DNA of 64,000 nt, from NCBI RefSeq assembly GCF_029917005.1, contig NZ_CP123967.1, positions 2,046,001-2,110,000 of the forward strand, written 5' to 3'. Shown here in pieces: positions 54,981 to 62,803 of this stretch (position 1 is the stretch's first letter; every line of letters begins with the position of its first letter). This DNA comes from Tessaracoccus lacteus. GTDB lineage: Bacteria; Actinomycetota; Actinomycetes; Propionibacteriales; Propionibacteriaceae. The notes beneath the pieces are model-generated. The model was given only the letters and a program-made list of their open reading frames with translations. It made no database searches and was not told where the DNA came from. Both the position numbers and the translations under genes were made by a program.

Positions 54981-56660
54981 ATGACGATCATCGACGCGGA
55001 CCGAACCGCGATAGACAGCCTCGTAGCGCCCACCCCGTTCCCCGGATCATTCGCCGTCTCCTACCTACGGGTCTCCACGAAGGAGCAGGCGGAGAAGGGC
55101 GGCCAGGCGGAGGGCTTCTCGATCCCGGCCCAGCGCGAGGCGAACCAGCGCAAGGCCGACCAGCTCGGAGCAACGATCATCGAGGAGTTCGTCGACGCGG
55201 GCGAGTCCGCGCGCAAGGCCGACCGGCCCGAACTGATGCGGATGATCCAGTACGTCGCGAAGCACAAGACGAACTACTGCATCGTCCACAAGGTCGACCG
55301 GCTCGCCCGCAACCGAGCCGACGACGTGACCATCCACCTCGCCCTCAAGGACGCCGGCGTCACGCTGGTGTCGGCCACGGAGAACATCGACGAGACCCCG
55401 TCCGGGATGCTGCTGCACGGCATCATGTCCTCGATCGCGGAGTTCTACTCCCGCAACCTCGCCACCGAGGTCGTCAAGGGTCTGTCGCAGAAGGCCGCGC
55501 AGGGCGGCACCGTGACGAAGGCACCCATCGGCTACCGCAACGTCGGCGTGCGCGACGAGTTCGGGCGGGAAGTACGCACCGTCGAGATCGACGAGGAGCG
55601 AGCCCCGTTGGTGCGGTGGGCGTTCCAGGTGTTCGCATCCGGCGACTGGACGACGAGCCAGCTTCACCAGGAGCTCGTAGCGCGCGGGCTCACGACAGCG
55701 GCGTCGCCGCGGCGACCGTCCCGACCCATCGGGAAGTCGTCGGTGCATCGGATGCTGACGAACCCGTACTACAAGGGCAGCGTCCGCTACCAGGGCGTGA
55801 CCTATGCCGGAGCGCACGAGGCCATCGTCCCCAACGAGGTGTGGGACCAGGTGCAGACCGTGCTCGGCACGCACCGCTCGGCAGCAGATGCAACGCAAGT
55901 CCACGAGCACTACTTGAAGGGGACGGTGTTCTGCGGCCAGTGCGGCTCGCGGCTACTGGTGTGCAACGCCAAGAGCAGCCAGGGCACGATCTACCCGTAC
56001 TTCGTGTGCGCGAGCAGGCATGGTGGCAGAGGCGACTGCACCCGGCAGGCGATGCTCATCGAGCAGGTCGAACGGCTCATCGAGCGCTTCTATGCCAAGG
56101 TGCAGCTCGATCCCGAGACGACGCAGGCGGTCTCGGCGATGATCCATGCCCGGTTCGACGAGATGATGGCCGAAGGAGCCGCCGAACTTGCCGACCTCGC
56201 GTCCCGGAGAACCCAACTCGAAGGCGAGCAGCAGAAGTTGCTGCAAGCCCACTACGCCGGAGCCATCCCGCTCGACCTGCTCAAGAAGGAGCAGGACCGG
56301 ATCACCGCGTCGTTGGAGACCATCGAGCACCGGATCACCGCTCACCACGGCCACTATGCCGACGCGCGGGCGAACCTCGACGACTCGCTGAAACTGCTGT
56401 CCAACGCTGCCGACCTCTACGAGCACGCCGACGACGCGAACCGCCGACTGTGCAACCAAGCACTGTTCAGGGCGATCTACATCGACGAGGACAACGACGT
56501 GCGCGTCGGCTACCGGAACCCGTATGACGGACTGAGCCTCTCCGGCCTCCACGCCGACGCCCTGAGCTGGGCCGCCGAGGCGAAGAAAATGGGCCAGGCG
56601 CGAACCGCGACCAAGGGTGGCCCCTTGGTCGCAAGTTCACACCTGACCCGTTTGGGGTGA
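54981..56660 (+). CDS. Large serine recombinase (integrase)
   Basis: 559 residues. The resolvase domain has catalytic Ser32 in SYLRVSTKEQ and further motifs VHKVDRLARN and IAEFYSRNLATEV. A Recombinase domain (HRMLTNPYYKG) follows, then a zinc ribbon (FCGQCGSRLL with later Cys in CASRHGGRGDC) and a coiled coil. This is the layout of integrases of ICEs and phages. GGAGAAGAG lies before ATG 54981. The stop (56658-56660) falls inside the tRNA-His gene, so its last codons are supplied by the attachment region. Confidence 0.92.
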   Translation: MTIIDADRTAIDSLVAPTPFPGSFAVSYLRVSTKEQAEKGGQAEGFSIPAQREANQRKADQLGATIIEEFVDAGESARKADRPELMRMIQYVAKHKTNYCIVHKVDRLARNRADDVTIHLALKDAGVTLVSATENIDETPSGMLLHGIMSSIAEFYSRNLATEVVKGLSQKAAQGGTVTKAPIGYRNVGVRDEFGREVRTVEIDEERAPLVRWAFQVFASGDWTTSQLHQELVARGLTTAASPRRPSRPIGKSSVHRMLTNPYYKGSVRYQGVTYAGAHEAIVPNEVWDQVQTVLGTHRSAADATQVHEHYLKGTVFCGQCGSRLLVCNAKSSQGTIYPYFVCASRHGGRGDCTRQAMLIEQVERLIERFYAKVQLDPETTQAVSAMIHARFDEMMAEGAAELADLASRRTQLEGEQQKLLQAHYAGAIPLDLLKKEQDRITASLETIEHRITAHHGHYADARANLDDSLKLLSNAADLYEHADDANRRLCNQALFRAIYIDEDNDVRVGYRNPYDGLSLSGLHADALSWAAEAKKMGQARTATKGGPLVASSHLTRLG

Positions 56661-56729
56661 GTAACGGGATTTGAACCCGCGACATCCTGGACCACAACCA
56701 GGTGCTCTACCACCTGAGCTATACCCACC
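56656..56729 (-). tRNA. tRNA-His (GTG)
   Basis: Cloverleaf on the minus strand: acceptor GTGGGTA/TACTCAC with the extra G-1 pairing C73, D arm TAGCTCAGGTGGTAGAGCA, anticodon loop TTGTGGT giving GTG, and T arm CGGGTTCAAATCCCG. The 3' end is the insertion point next to the recombinase. Confidence 0.95.
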
Positions 56730-56803
56730 ATGTTGCCCGACAGCGTCAGGCGACTGGGAAACAATAGCGCACCCTGGTGGGGGCTGGGAAATCGAGGGGG
56801 CGG

Positions 56804-57442
56804 TCAGGCCTCCTTCGCGACCTCCGCATCGCCCGTGTTGCCGGTCAGTGCCCCGCGGTGCTTCGCGGCGATGGCCCGCAGGTCCTCGCCCGTGGGGCCG
56901 GGCTCCGGAACGAACAGCGCCTCGCGGTAGTAGCGCAGCTCCTCGATCGACTCCTGGATGTCGGCAAGGGCGCGGTGGTTGCCGGTCTTGGCCGGGGCGA
57001 GGTGCGTGACCTTCGGGTACCAGCGGCGGGCGAGCTCTTTGATGGAGGACACGTCGACGTTGCGGTAGTGCACCCACTCCTCCAGTTCCGGCATGTCGCG
57101 GGCGAGGAAGGAGCGGTCGGTGCCGATGGTGTTGCCGGCCAGTGGGGCGCGCTTCGGGGCGGGCACGAAGGTCTTGATGTAGGCCATCACCTGGGCGGTG
57201 GCCTCCTCCATGGTGACGCCGTCCTTGAGGTCCTCGAGGAGGCCGGACTTGGTGTGCATGGTGCGGACGAAGTCGCCCATCTGCTCGAGGGCCTCGTCGG
57301 TGGGCCTGATCAGCACGTCGACGCCGTCGCCGAGCACGTTCAGTTCACCGTCGGTCACGAGCACCGCGACCTCGATCAACGCGTCGTTGACCAGATCCAG
57401 CCCGGTCATCTCGCAGTCGATCCACACCAGCTTTTCACTCAT
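56804..57442 (-). CDS. orn: Oligoribonuclease (DEDDh 3'-5' exoribonuclease)
   Basis: 212 residues. Exo motifs: VWIDCEMTGLD (Exo I), AGNTIGTDRSFL (Exo II) and GNHRALADIQESI (Exo III with the His). It degrades 2-5-nucleotide RNAs and pGpG in the cytoplasm. Gene order with tRNA-His is as in other actinobacterial chromosomes, as far as I recall, which supports this being native flank. Confidence 0.95.
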   Translation of the reverse strand: MSEKLVWIDCEMTGLDLVNDALIEVAVLVTDGELNVLGDGVDVLIRPTDEALEQMGDFVRTMHTKSGLLEDLKDGVTMEEATAQVMAYIKTFVPAPKRAPLAGNTIGTDRSFLARDMPELEEWVHYRNVDVSSIKELARRWYPKVTHLAPAKTGNHRALADIQESIEELRYYREALFVPEPGPTGEDLRAIAAKHRGALTGNTGDAEVAKEA

Positions 57443-57502
57443 GGCTACAAGATACGTCCGCGCGGGGCAGCCGCGCGACTGAGGCTAGACTGAGCCGCGC
57501 CA

Positions 57503-57575
57503 GCCCCAGTGGCGCAATGGATAGCGCAACGGCCTTCTAATCCGTCGGTTACAGGTTCGAGTCCTGTCTGGGGCG
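57503..57575 (+). tRNA. tRNA-Arg (TCT)
   Basis: 73-base cloverleaf: acceptor GCCCCAG/CTGGGGC, D arm TGGCGCAATGGATAGCGCA, anticodon loop CTTCTAA giving TCT, T arm CAGGTTCGAGTCCTG, discriminator G. CCA not encoded. Confidence 0.95.
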
Positions 57576-57584
57576 CCGGGCAGG

Positions 57585-57776
57585 TCACACGGCTGCCGAG
57601 TGCGTCGACGTCGTGGCACCCATGAAGATCGAGACGCATCCGGCGGCGTTCTCGCAGCGGCTCCAGCAGTCGTCGTCGGCGTCGGCGCACACGCAACGCT
57701 GCGCGGCGACCACCTCACACTCGAAGCACGCCTCGCCCTGGTGCAACCACGACCCACATCCCGGACAACGATCCAT
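57585..57776 (-). CDS. Small cysteine-rich protein
   Basis: 63 residues with paired cysteines: MDRCPGCGSW, EACFECE, QRCVCADADDDCWSRC and NAAGC. The first two pairs (CxxC and CxxC, 10 apart) look like a zinc ribbon. No strong ribosome site and no close homologue recognised. A real small protein is likely but not certain. Confidence 0.5.
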   Translation of the reverse strand: MDRCPGCGSWLHQGEACFECEVVAAQRCVCADADDDCWSRCENAAGCVSIFMGATTSTHSAAV

Positions 57777-57844
57777 CCCTGGACTCTACTTTCCGGAACC
57801 CGGTGCCGGGCGGTCGGGGCCGGAGACGCGGCATACTTCCGCCC

Positions 57845-58600
57845 ATGAAGCGCTTCCGGAAAGTGGTGTCCCTGCTGGTCGTCGGCGCCTTGATCGGGTT
57901 CGGCATCGGCTGGGCGTGGCCCATCCTCAACCGCGAGACGCTGATGGTCGGGCAGGACGCCGTCGTGGTCTCCGCCGACGAGGCGGAGGTGTCGGTGGTC
58001 GACGCCGGCGGGAAGGTGCTGGTGATCGAGCCCGCCGACGTGGACGCGCGTGTCGCGCTGATCCTCTACCCCGGTGGCCTGGTGCGCCCGCAGGCCTACG
58101 AGTGGCTCGGCCACGCGCTGGCCTCGCGCGGCGTGCGGACGCTCATCCCGGAGATGCCGTTCGACCTCGCGGTGCTCGGCAAGGACCGCGCGACGCAGGT
58201 CGCCGACGAGCTGGCGGACGACCTGCCCGTCGTGATCGGTGGGCACTCGCTCGGCGGAGCCATGGCCGCCTCGTACGCGGCGGAGAACCCGGAGGCACTG
58301 GCGGGGCTGGTGCTGCTGGCCGCCTACCCGCCCGACGGCGACGACCTCAGCGGCACGACGGTGCCCGTCTTGTCGCTCTACGGGGAGCACGACGAGGTCG
58401 CCGACCTCGACACCGTGCTCGGGGCGGCGGACTTGCTGCCGTCGTCGGCCAGCTTCGTCGAGGTGACGGGATCGGTGCACAGCTTCTTCGGCCGCTACGG
58501 GCCCCAGTCCGGCGACGGCGTGCCGACGGTGTCGCGCGCCGACGCGGAGAACGCCATCGCCGAGGCCGTCGGCGACTTCCTCGACGGCATCGGCATCTGA
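57845..58600 (+). CDS. Alpha/beta hydrolase, membrane-anchored
   Basis: 251 residues. An N-terminal helix (VVSLLVVGALIGFGIGWAWP) is followed by an alpha/beta hydrolase fold with the nucleophile in GGHSLGGAMA, acid in YGEHDEVAD and His in GSVHSFFG. The VALILYPGG region forms the oxyanion strand. Substrate unknown. ATG 57845 is the start before the signal; earlier in-frame ATG at 57803 lies in non-coding sequence. Confidence 0.85.
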   Translation: MKRFRKVVSLLVVGALIGFGIGWAWPILNRETLMVGQDAVVVSADEAEVSVVDAGGKVLVIEPADVDARVALILYPGGLVRPQAYEWLGHALASRGVRTLIPEMPFDLAVLGKDRATQVADELADDLPVVIGGHSLGGAMAASYAAENPEALAGLVLLAAYPPDGDDLSGTTVPVLSLYGEHDEVADLDTVLGAADLLPSSASFVEVTGSVHSFFGRYGPQSGDGVPTVSRADAENAIAEAVGDFLDGIGI

Positions 58601-58601
58601 G

Positions 58602-58925
58602 CTAGAGGTATAACCCGGTCCCGCCGTCGACGGCGCCCTCCGAGGCGACGGCGTGGATGTCGCGCTCGCGCAGCAGGACGTAGGTGCGGGACTGGACCTC
58701 GACCTCGGAGCGCTCCTCCGGGTCGAAAAGCACGCGGTCGTCGACCTCGACGGACCGGACGTTGGGTCCGACGGCGACGACCTTGGCCCAGGTGAGCTTG
58801 CGACCCATCTGTACCGTGGCGGGGATGAGGATGCCGCCTCCGGAGCGTCGCTCCGCGGCCCCGGTGTCGGGGTCGACCAACACCCGGTCATTCAGCATGC
58901 GGATGGCCAGGGGCGCGTCGATCAC
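58602..58925 (-). CDS. GroES-like co-chaperonin family protein
   Basis: 107 residues. GroES fold signatures: IRMLNDRVLVDPD, GGILIPATVQMG with a mobile-loop position, and KVVAVGPN, RVLFDPEER. It lacks the standard length and appears to be an additional GroES-like copy; no groEL is next to it. GTG start at 58925 overlaps the stop of the DUF3618 gene. Confidence 0.8.
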   Translation of the reverse strand: MIDAPLAIRMLNDRVLVDPDTGAAERRSGGGILIPATVQMGRKLTWAKVVAVGPNVRSVEVDDRVLFDPEERSEVEVQSRTYVLLRERDIHAVASEGAVDGGTGLYL

Positions 58926-59248
58926 CTCTCGATCGCCGCCCTGCGGGCCGCAACGGAGACGGCGCGGCGCTTCGCGACGGAGTTGAGCGTCGCGAAGAAC
59001 ACGACTGCGCCGACCACGGCGCCCCCCACGACCAGCAGCTTCTCGTAGTTCCACTGCCCCCGCTCGTCGCGCAGCGAGGAGGTGGCCGTGTCGAACTCGG
59101 CCTTGGCGAACTGCTTGACCTGGGCCACTGATTCCTTGGCGATGTTCTGCGGCTTGATGGCCTCCGCCACCTCGTTGGTCGCGCCGACGAGGCGGGCCCG
59201 ATTTGCGGCGAGGTCGGCGCGCAGCTGCTGCACGTTCGGATTGGCCAT
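58922..59248 (-). CDS. DUF3618 domain-containing protein
   Basis: 108 residues. The helical N-terminus (LRADLAANRARLVGATNEVA) has the DUF3618 pattern, and a membrane helix follows (KLLVVGGAVVGAVVFFATL). Function unknown; a membrane-surface protein common in actinobacteria. ATG after an AAGGAG site. Overlaps the GroES-like gene. Confidence 0.85.
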   Translation of the reverse strand: MANPNVQQLRADLAANRARLVGATNEVAEAIKPQNIAKESVAQVKQFAKAEFDTATSSLRDERGQWNYEKLLVVGGAVVGAVVFFATLNSVAKRRAVSVAARRAAIER

Positions 59249-59350
59249 GTGCGTACTCCTTGAAGGTCTGCCCCCAGCCTATAGTCACGGGCCAGCCGCA
59301 GCGCCACCAAACGTGCCGAGACCCTGCCGCGAGTCGATACACTTGCCGCC

Positions 59351-59830
59351 ATGACCGCACGACTGACGGCCGGCACCCCGGCCCCCGAGTTCACGCTGCC
59401 CGACCAGGACGGCAACGACGTCTCCCTCTCCGATTTCGCCGGCGAGACGGTCATCCTCTACTTCTACCCGGCCGCGATGACGCCGGGCTGCACGACGCAG
59501 GCCGTCGACTTCTCCGAGAACCTCGGCTCCTTCAAGGACGCGGGCTACCGCGTGCTCGGCTGCTCCCCCGACCCCGTCGACAAGCTCGCGAAGTTCGCCG
59601 AGCGCTCCAATCTCGGCTTCACGCTGCTGGCCGACCCCGAGACGACCGTGCTGAACGCCTACGGCGCCTGGGGCCCCCGCAAGCTCTACGGCAAGGAGAT
59701 CGTCGGCGTGCTGCGCTCGACGTTCGTGATCGAGGTAGGCGCCGACGGTAAGGGCGTCGTCAAGGTCGCGCAGTACAACGTGAAGGCCACTGGCCACGTG
59801 GCGAAGCTCCGCCGCGAGCTCGGTGTCTGA
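59351..59830 (+). CDS. bcp: Thioredoxin-dependent thiol peroxidase (Bcp)
   Basis: 159 residues, a peroxiredoxin of the Bcp/PrxQ group. The peroxidatic Cys lies in AAMTPGCTTQAVDFSE, and a further Cys in RVLGCSPD. It reduces hydroperoxides using thioredoxin. Its stop overlaps the YigZ gene start. Confidence 0.92.
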   Translation: MTARLTAGTPAPEFTLPDQDGNDVSLSDFAGETVILYFYPAAMTPGCTTQAVDFSENLGSFKDAGYRVLGCSPDPVDKLAKFAERSNLGFTLLADPETTVLNAYGAWGPRKLYGKEIVGVLRSTFVIEVGADGKGVVKVAQYNVKATGHVAKLRRELGV

Positions 59831-60476
59831 CTCCTTCCTCACCATCGACGCCGCCCCGGGCGGCGGGGTCGACGTCGAGCTGGAGATCAGGCGGTCCCGG
59901 TTCCTGACGCGTATGCGGCGCGTCACCTCAGAGGAGGACGCGCGCGCCGTCATCGAGGAGCGGCGGTCCACCTACTTCGACGCCCGCCACCACTGCTCCG
60001 CCTTCGTGCTGGGCCCGGACGGGCGCACGGCCCGCAGTTCGGACGACGGCGAGCCCGCCGGCACCGCCGGCGTGCCGATGCTGACGGCCCTGAACCGGGT
60101 CGGGCTGACGGATGTCGTCGCGGTCGTCACGCGCTACTTCGGCGGCATCAAGCTCGGCGCGGGCGGCCTGGTGCGGGCATACACGGACGCCGTCGCGCAG
60201 GCCGTCGAGGCGGCGGGCACCCGAACGGTCCGCCTGTCCACGCTGCTGCGGATCGACGCAGACTTCGCCTCCGCGGGTCAGGTCGAGGACCAGCTGCGCG
60301 GCCTGACGCTGCCCTCCGGGGCTCCCGTCACCGTCGACTCGGTCGACTGGACGGACCGCGCGCACATCAGTGTGGCCGTGCCCGCCGGATCCGTCGACGA
60401 GCTGCGCGTCGCGCTGGCCACGTTGTCCGCCGGTGCCCTCGCCGCCGAGGAGACCGGCTCCCGCTGGGTCGGCTGA
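59823..60476 (+). CDS. YigZ/IMPACT family protein
   Basis: 217 residues. The IMPACT signature is seen: SRFLTRMRRVTSEEDARAVI, DDGEPAGTAGVPML and RYFGGIKLGAGGLVRAYTDA. A C-terminal DUF1949-like half follows. Thought to act in translation or RNA-associated regulation. GTG start within the bcp stop. Confidence 0.9.
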   Translation: MSDSFLTIDAAPGGGVDVELEIRRSRFLTRMRRVTSEEDARAVIEERRSTYFDARHHCSAFVLGPDGRTARSSDDGEPAGTAGVPMLTALNRVGLTDVVAVVTRYFGGIKLGAGGLVRAYTDAVAQAVEAAGTRTVRLSTLLRIDADFASAGQVEDQLRGLTLPSGAPVTVDSVDWTDRAHISVAVPAGSVDELRVALATLSAGALAAEETGSRWVG

Positions 60477-60808
60477 GTCAGCGTCCCACGGCGAAGCCGC
60501 CGTCGAGACCGTATGCCCGGTCGCCGAACAGACGTGGGGCGCCACCCTTGTTGACCGACGCCACCCTTACACGCAGACGCTACCCCTCTTCGCACATGCC
60601 ACCGCCAGGGCGGTGGCATGTGCTGACAAGGGTGGCGTCGGTCCACAAGGGTGGCGTTTGTCAGTAAGGGTGGCGCCTGGGTCCGGCGCGGCAGCCGGGT
60701 GGTCGCGAGCGGCAGGCGGGCGGCTCGCGAGTAGCACCGAATCGCACGCGGAAGTCGGCGTGCAGCGAGGTGGTGATCGTCACGGCTTATCAACGCGATT
60801 TCAACGAG
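60477..60808. other. Intergenic region between YigZ and tRNA-Leu
   Basis: 332 bases without a convincing gene. Besides the palindrome at 60539-60676, it holds only a few short frames. Confidence 0.6.
60539..60676. repeat. Large imperfect palindrome with a central hairpin and GCCACCCTT repeats
   Basis: Left arm: GCCACCCTT at 60541 and 60560. Right arm: AAGGGTGGC at 60628, 60647 and 60666. The two arms are near-perfect reverse complements over about 30 bases with the same spacing of 19. In the middle, GCACATGCCACCGCC at 60592-60606 and GGCGGTGGCATGTGC at 60609-60623 form a perfect 15-bp stem. Not coding; no such element is known to me. Confidence 0.85.
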
Positions 60809-60890
60809 TGCCGACGAAGGGACTTGAACCCTCACGCCCGAAGGCACAGGAACCTAAATCCTGCGCGTATACCAATTTCGCCACGTCGGC
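60809..60890 (-). tRNA. tRNA-Leu (TAG)
   Basis: 82-base class II tRNA: acceptor GCCGACG/CGTCGGC, anticodon loop ATTTAGG giving TAG, a long variable arm (TGCCTTCGGGCGT) and T arm GGGTTCAAGTCCC. CCA not encoded. Confidence 0.95.
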
Positions 60891-60901
60891 TCGAAGCGCG
60901 C

Positions 60902-61462
60902 CTAGTCTAGGGCACCGCGCGCAGGGGCGCCGAGCGCGAACCGCTCGACGACCGCATACTCGCGACCCCGCTGCCGCGATTCGATGAGGCACACCTCGTC
61001 GGCCCGCCAAGCCCACCGTGGGAACGAGCCGAGCACCTCCAGCCACCGCGTCGCATTGAATCCGTGACTGGCGCGGGCCAGGGTCAGATGGCCGACGAAG
61101 CGGGCCCCGTCGACCTCGACGCCCGCCCTGGACCCCGCGCGTCGGCACCCGGCCGACAGCGCGGCGAGCCCGTCGCGCCCCAGCCCGACGGCGAGCGCGA
61201 GCACCTTCGCCCGGTCGGGCGAGGGGAACGCGACTCCCCCGCTGAGACCGACGTCAAAGGGAGCTGCGTGGGACGCGGCGACCGCCAGATGCTCGACGAG
61301 GCTCTCGACGCGCCACAGGTCGACGTCGCCCATGAACGAGGTGGTCACGTGCCAGCCGACGGGCCGGGTCCAGCGCAGCCGCTCGTCGGAGTCGCGGCGC
61401 GGCTCCAGCAGACCGTCGAGATCGCCGACGACCTCGTCGGGCGGCAGCAGGGCCGTGAACAT
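60902..61462 (-). CDS. thpR: RNA 2',3'-cyclic phosphodiesterase (ThpR/LigT)
   Basis: 186 residues, 2H superfamily. The two HxT motifs are WHVTTSFMG and GHLTLARAS. I chose ATG 61462 (MFTALLPPDE), which has GGGAG at the right distance and matches the usual start of the family; ATGs at 61474 and 61483 are further upstream. It is next to tRNA-Leu on the same strand. Confidence 0.88.
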   Translation of the reverse strand: MFTALLPPDEVVGDLDGLLEPRRDSDERLRWTRPVGWHVTTSFMGDVDLWRVESLVEHLAVAASHAAPFDVGLSGGVAFPSPDRAKVLALAVGLGRDGLAALSAGCRRAGSRAGVEVDGARFVGHLTLARASHGFNATRWLEVLGSFPRWAWRADEVCLIESRQRGREYAVVERFALGAPARGALD

Positions 61463-61545
61463 ACGTGCTCCCATGCCGTCCACCCTAACCGGAGCCCGAT
61501 GACACCCCCGGTCAATAGGGTCGGGTCCACGACGAAAGGACGACC

Positions 61546-61947
61546 ATGCTGACAGTCAGCCCCTACATCATCCTCCGAGGCAAGGCGAAGCCGGCCATCA
61601 CGTTCTACCAGTCGGTCTTCGGCGGCGAACTCGCGATCACGATGCAGTCCGAGTACAACCCCGACCCGGCGGTCGCAGACCTGGTGATGCACGGCCAGCT
61701 CACCACCGACACCTTCACTCTGATGGTCTCGGACGACCCGCGCAGCGGCGAGGAGCTCCCCTCCGGCAACATCCAGATCTGCGTCTGGGGCGACGACCTC
61801 GAGACGGCGCGGGCCTGGTTCACGGCGCTGAGCGATGGCGCGGACGTCACCACCCCCTTCGCGCCCCAGATGTGGGGTGACCACTACGGCGACCTGACCG
61901 ACAAGTTCGGCGTCTCGTGGAGCGTGAACGCCGGCACGCCCAGCTGA
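61546..61947 (+). CDS. VOC/PhnB-like family protein
   Basis: 133 residues. Glyoxalase-like fold with the PhnB motif AITFYQSVFGGEL and a repeated second half (QICVWGDDLETARAWFTALS). The end (QMWGDHYGDLTDKFGVSW) matches 3-demethylubiquinone-type VOC proteins. Function unknown. GAAAGG precedes the ATG. Confidence 0.88.
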   Translation: MLTVSPYIILRGKAKPAITFYQSVFGGELAITMQSEYNPDPAVADLVMHGQLTTDTFTLMVSDDPRSGEELPSGNIQICVWGDDLETARAWFTALSDGADVTTPFAPQMWGDHYGDLTDKFGVSWSVNAGTPS

Positions 61948-62004
61948 TTTAACATTCAACTGACGGCGGGGTACCGTGGAGGCGAGACCTTCCGAAGGAG
62001 CACC

Positions 62005-62586
62005 ATGACCGCCACGGACATCCGCAACGAGACCAGCGTTCCCGTCAGCAGCCCCCTCGCCCACCGATGGAGCCCTCGCTCCCTCGACGGCGCCCACGTC
62101 CTGAGCGCCGACGACCTCACCGCGCTGGGCGAGGCGGCACGATGGGCGCCGTCCGCCATGAACCTGCAGCCGACGCGCTTCATCGTCGCCCGCCGCGGCA
62201 CCGACACGTTCGCCAAGATCGCCGAGAGCCTCGCCGGTTTCAACCAGGTGTGGGCGCCGCGCGCGTCCGCCCTCGTCGTGGCACTGGCGGAGACCGAGCG
62301 CGACGGCCGCCCCGTCCGCTGGGCCGAGTACGACCTTGGCCAGGCGGTCGCCCACCTGACCATCGAGGCCGCCGACCGCGGGCTCGTCACCCACCAGATG
62401 GGCGGCTTCGACGTGGACCAGCTGCGCTCGGTCTTCCGCATCGACAAGGCCCTGACCCCCGTCACCGTGATCGCCGTCGGCCAGTACGACCCGACCGCCG
62501 ACATCGACGAGGCCGTCCGCGAGCGGGACCTCGAGCCCCGCACGCGGCGCGAACTGGACGACCTCACCCTCATCCTCGACATCTGA
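62005..62586 (+). CDS. Nitroreductase family protein
   Basis: 193 residues. FMN-binding layout: RWSPRSLDG at the start, EAARWAPSAMNLQPTRFIVA (core RWAPSAMNLQP), and RGLVTHQMGGFD before the C-terminus. It reduces nitro or quinone compounds. GAAGGAG precedes the ATG. A terminator follows at 62600. Confidence 0.88.
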   Translation: MTATDIRNETSVPVSSPLAHRWSPRSLDGAHVLSADDLTALGEAARWAPSAMNLQPTRFIVARRGTDTFAKIAESLAGFNQVWAPRASALVVALAETERDGRPVRWAEYDLGQAVAHLTIEAADRGLVTHQMGGFDVDQLRSVFRIDKALTPVTVIAVGQYDPTADIDEAVRERDLEPRTRRELDDLTLILDI

Positions 62587-62599
62587 CGCCTGTCGTCCT

Positions 62600-62630
62600 G
62601 AAGGCCCGGAGCTCCCAGCTCCGGGCCTTC
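62600..62630 (+). terminator. Intrinsic-type terminator after nitroreductase
   Basis: Perfect 14-bp stem GAAGGCCCGGAGCT / AGCTCCGGGCCTTC with loop CCC, 13 bases after the stop codon. The T-tract is poor, as usual in actinobacteria. Confidence 0.8.
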
Positions 62631-62674
62631 GTCATGCCCCGACGCTGAAGGATTGTCTCGACTTCATAACGCGT

Positions 62675-62716
62675 GAGAGCGCTCTCTTGACATGGGTCGC
62701 CGATCGACTCTACGTT
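62675..62716 (+). promoter_or_regulatory. Promoter with LacI-type operator O1
   Basis: Perfect palindrome GAGAGCGCTCTC at 62675-62686 abuts TTGACA (62687-62692), and TACGTT lies 18 bases further on at 62711-62716 as the -10 box. This is the promoter of the solute-binding protein gene. The palindrome matches the general LacI-family pattern. Confidence 0.75.
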
Positions 62717-62764
62717 CATCACAACCCGGGGAATCGCAACGAAGCCTCCGGAACCGCCGGCAGA

Positions 62765-62776
62765 GAGAGCGCTCTC
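62765..62776 (+). promoter_or_regulatory. Second LacI-type operator O2
   Basis: The same GAGAGCGCTCTC occurs 90 bases downstream of O1, in the leader before the start codon at 62804. Two identical sites allow cooperative or looped repression. Confidence 0.75.
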
Positions 62777-62803
62777 AACGTCGGCCAACACAAGGGAGTG
62801 AAC

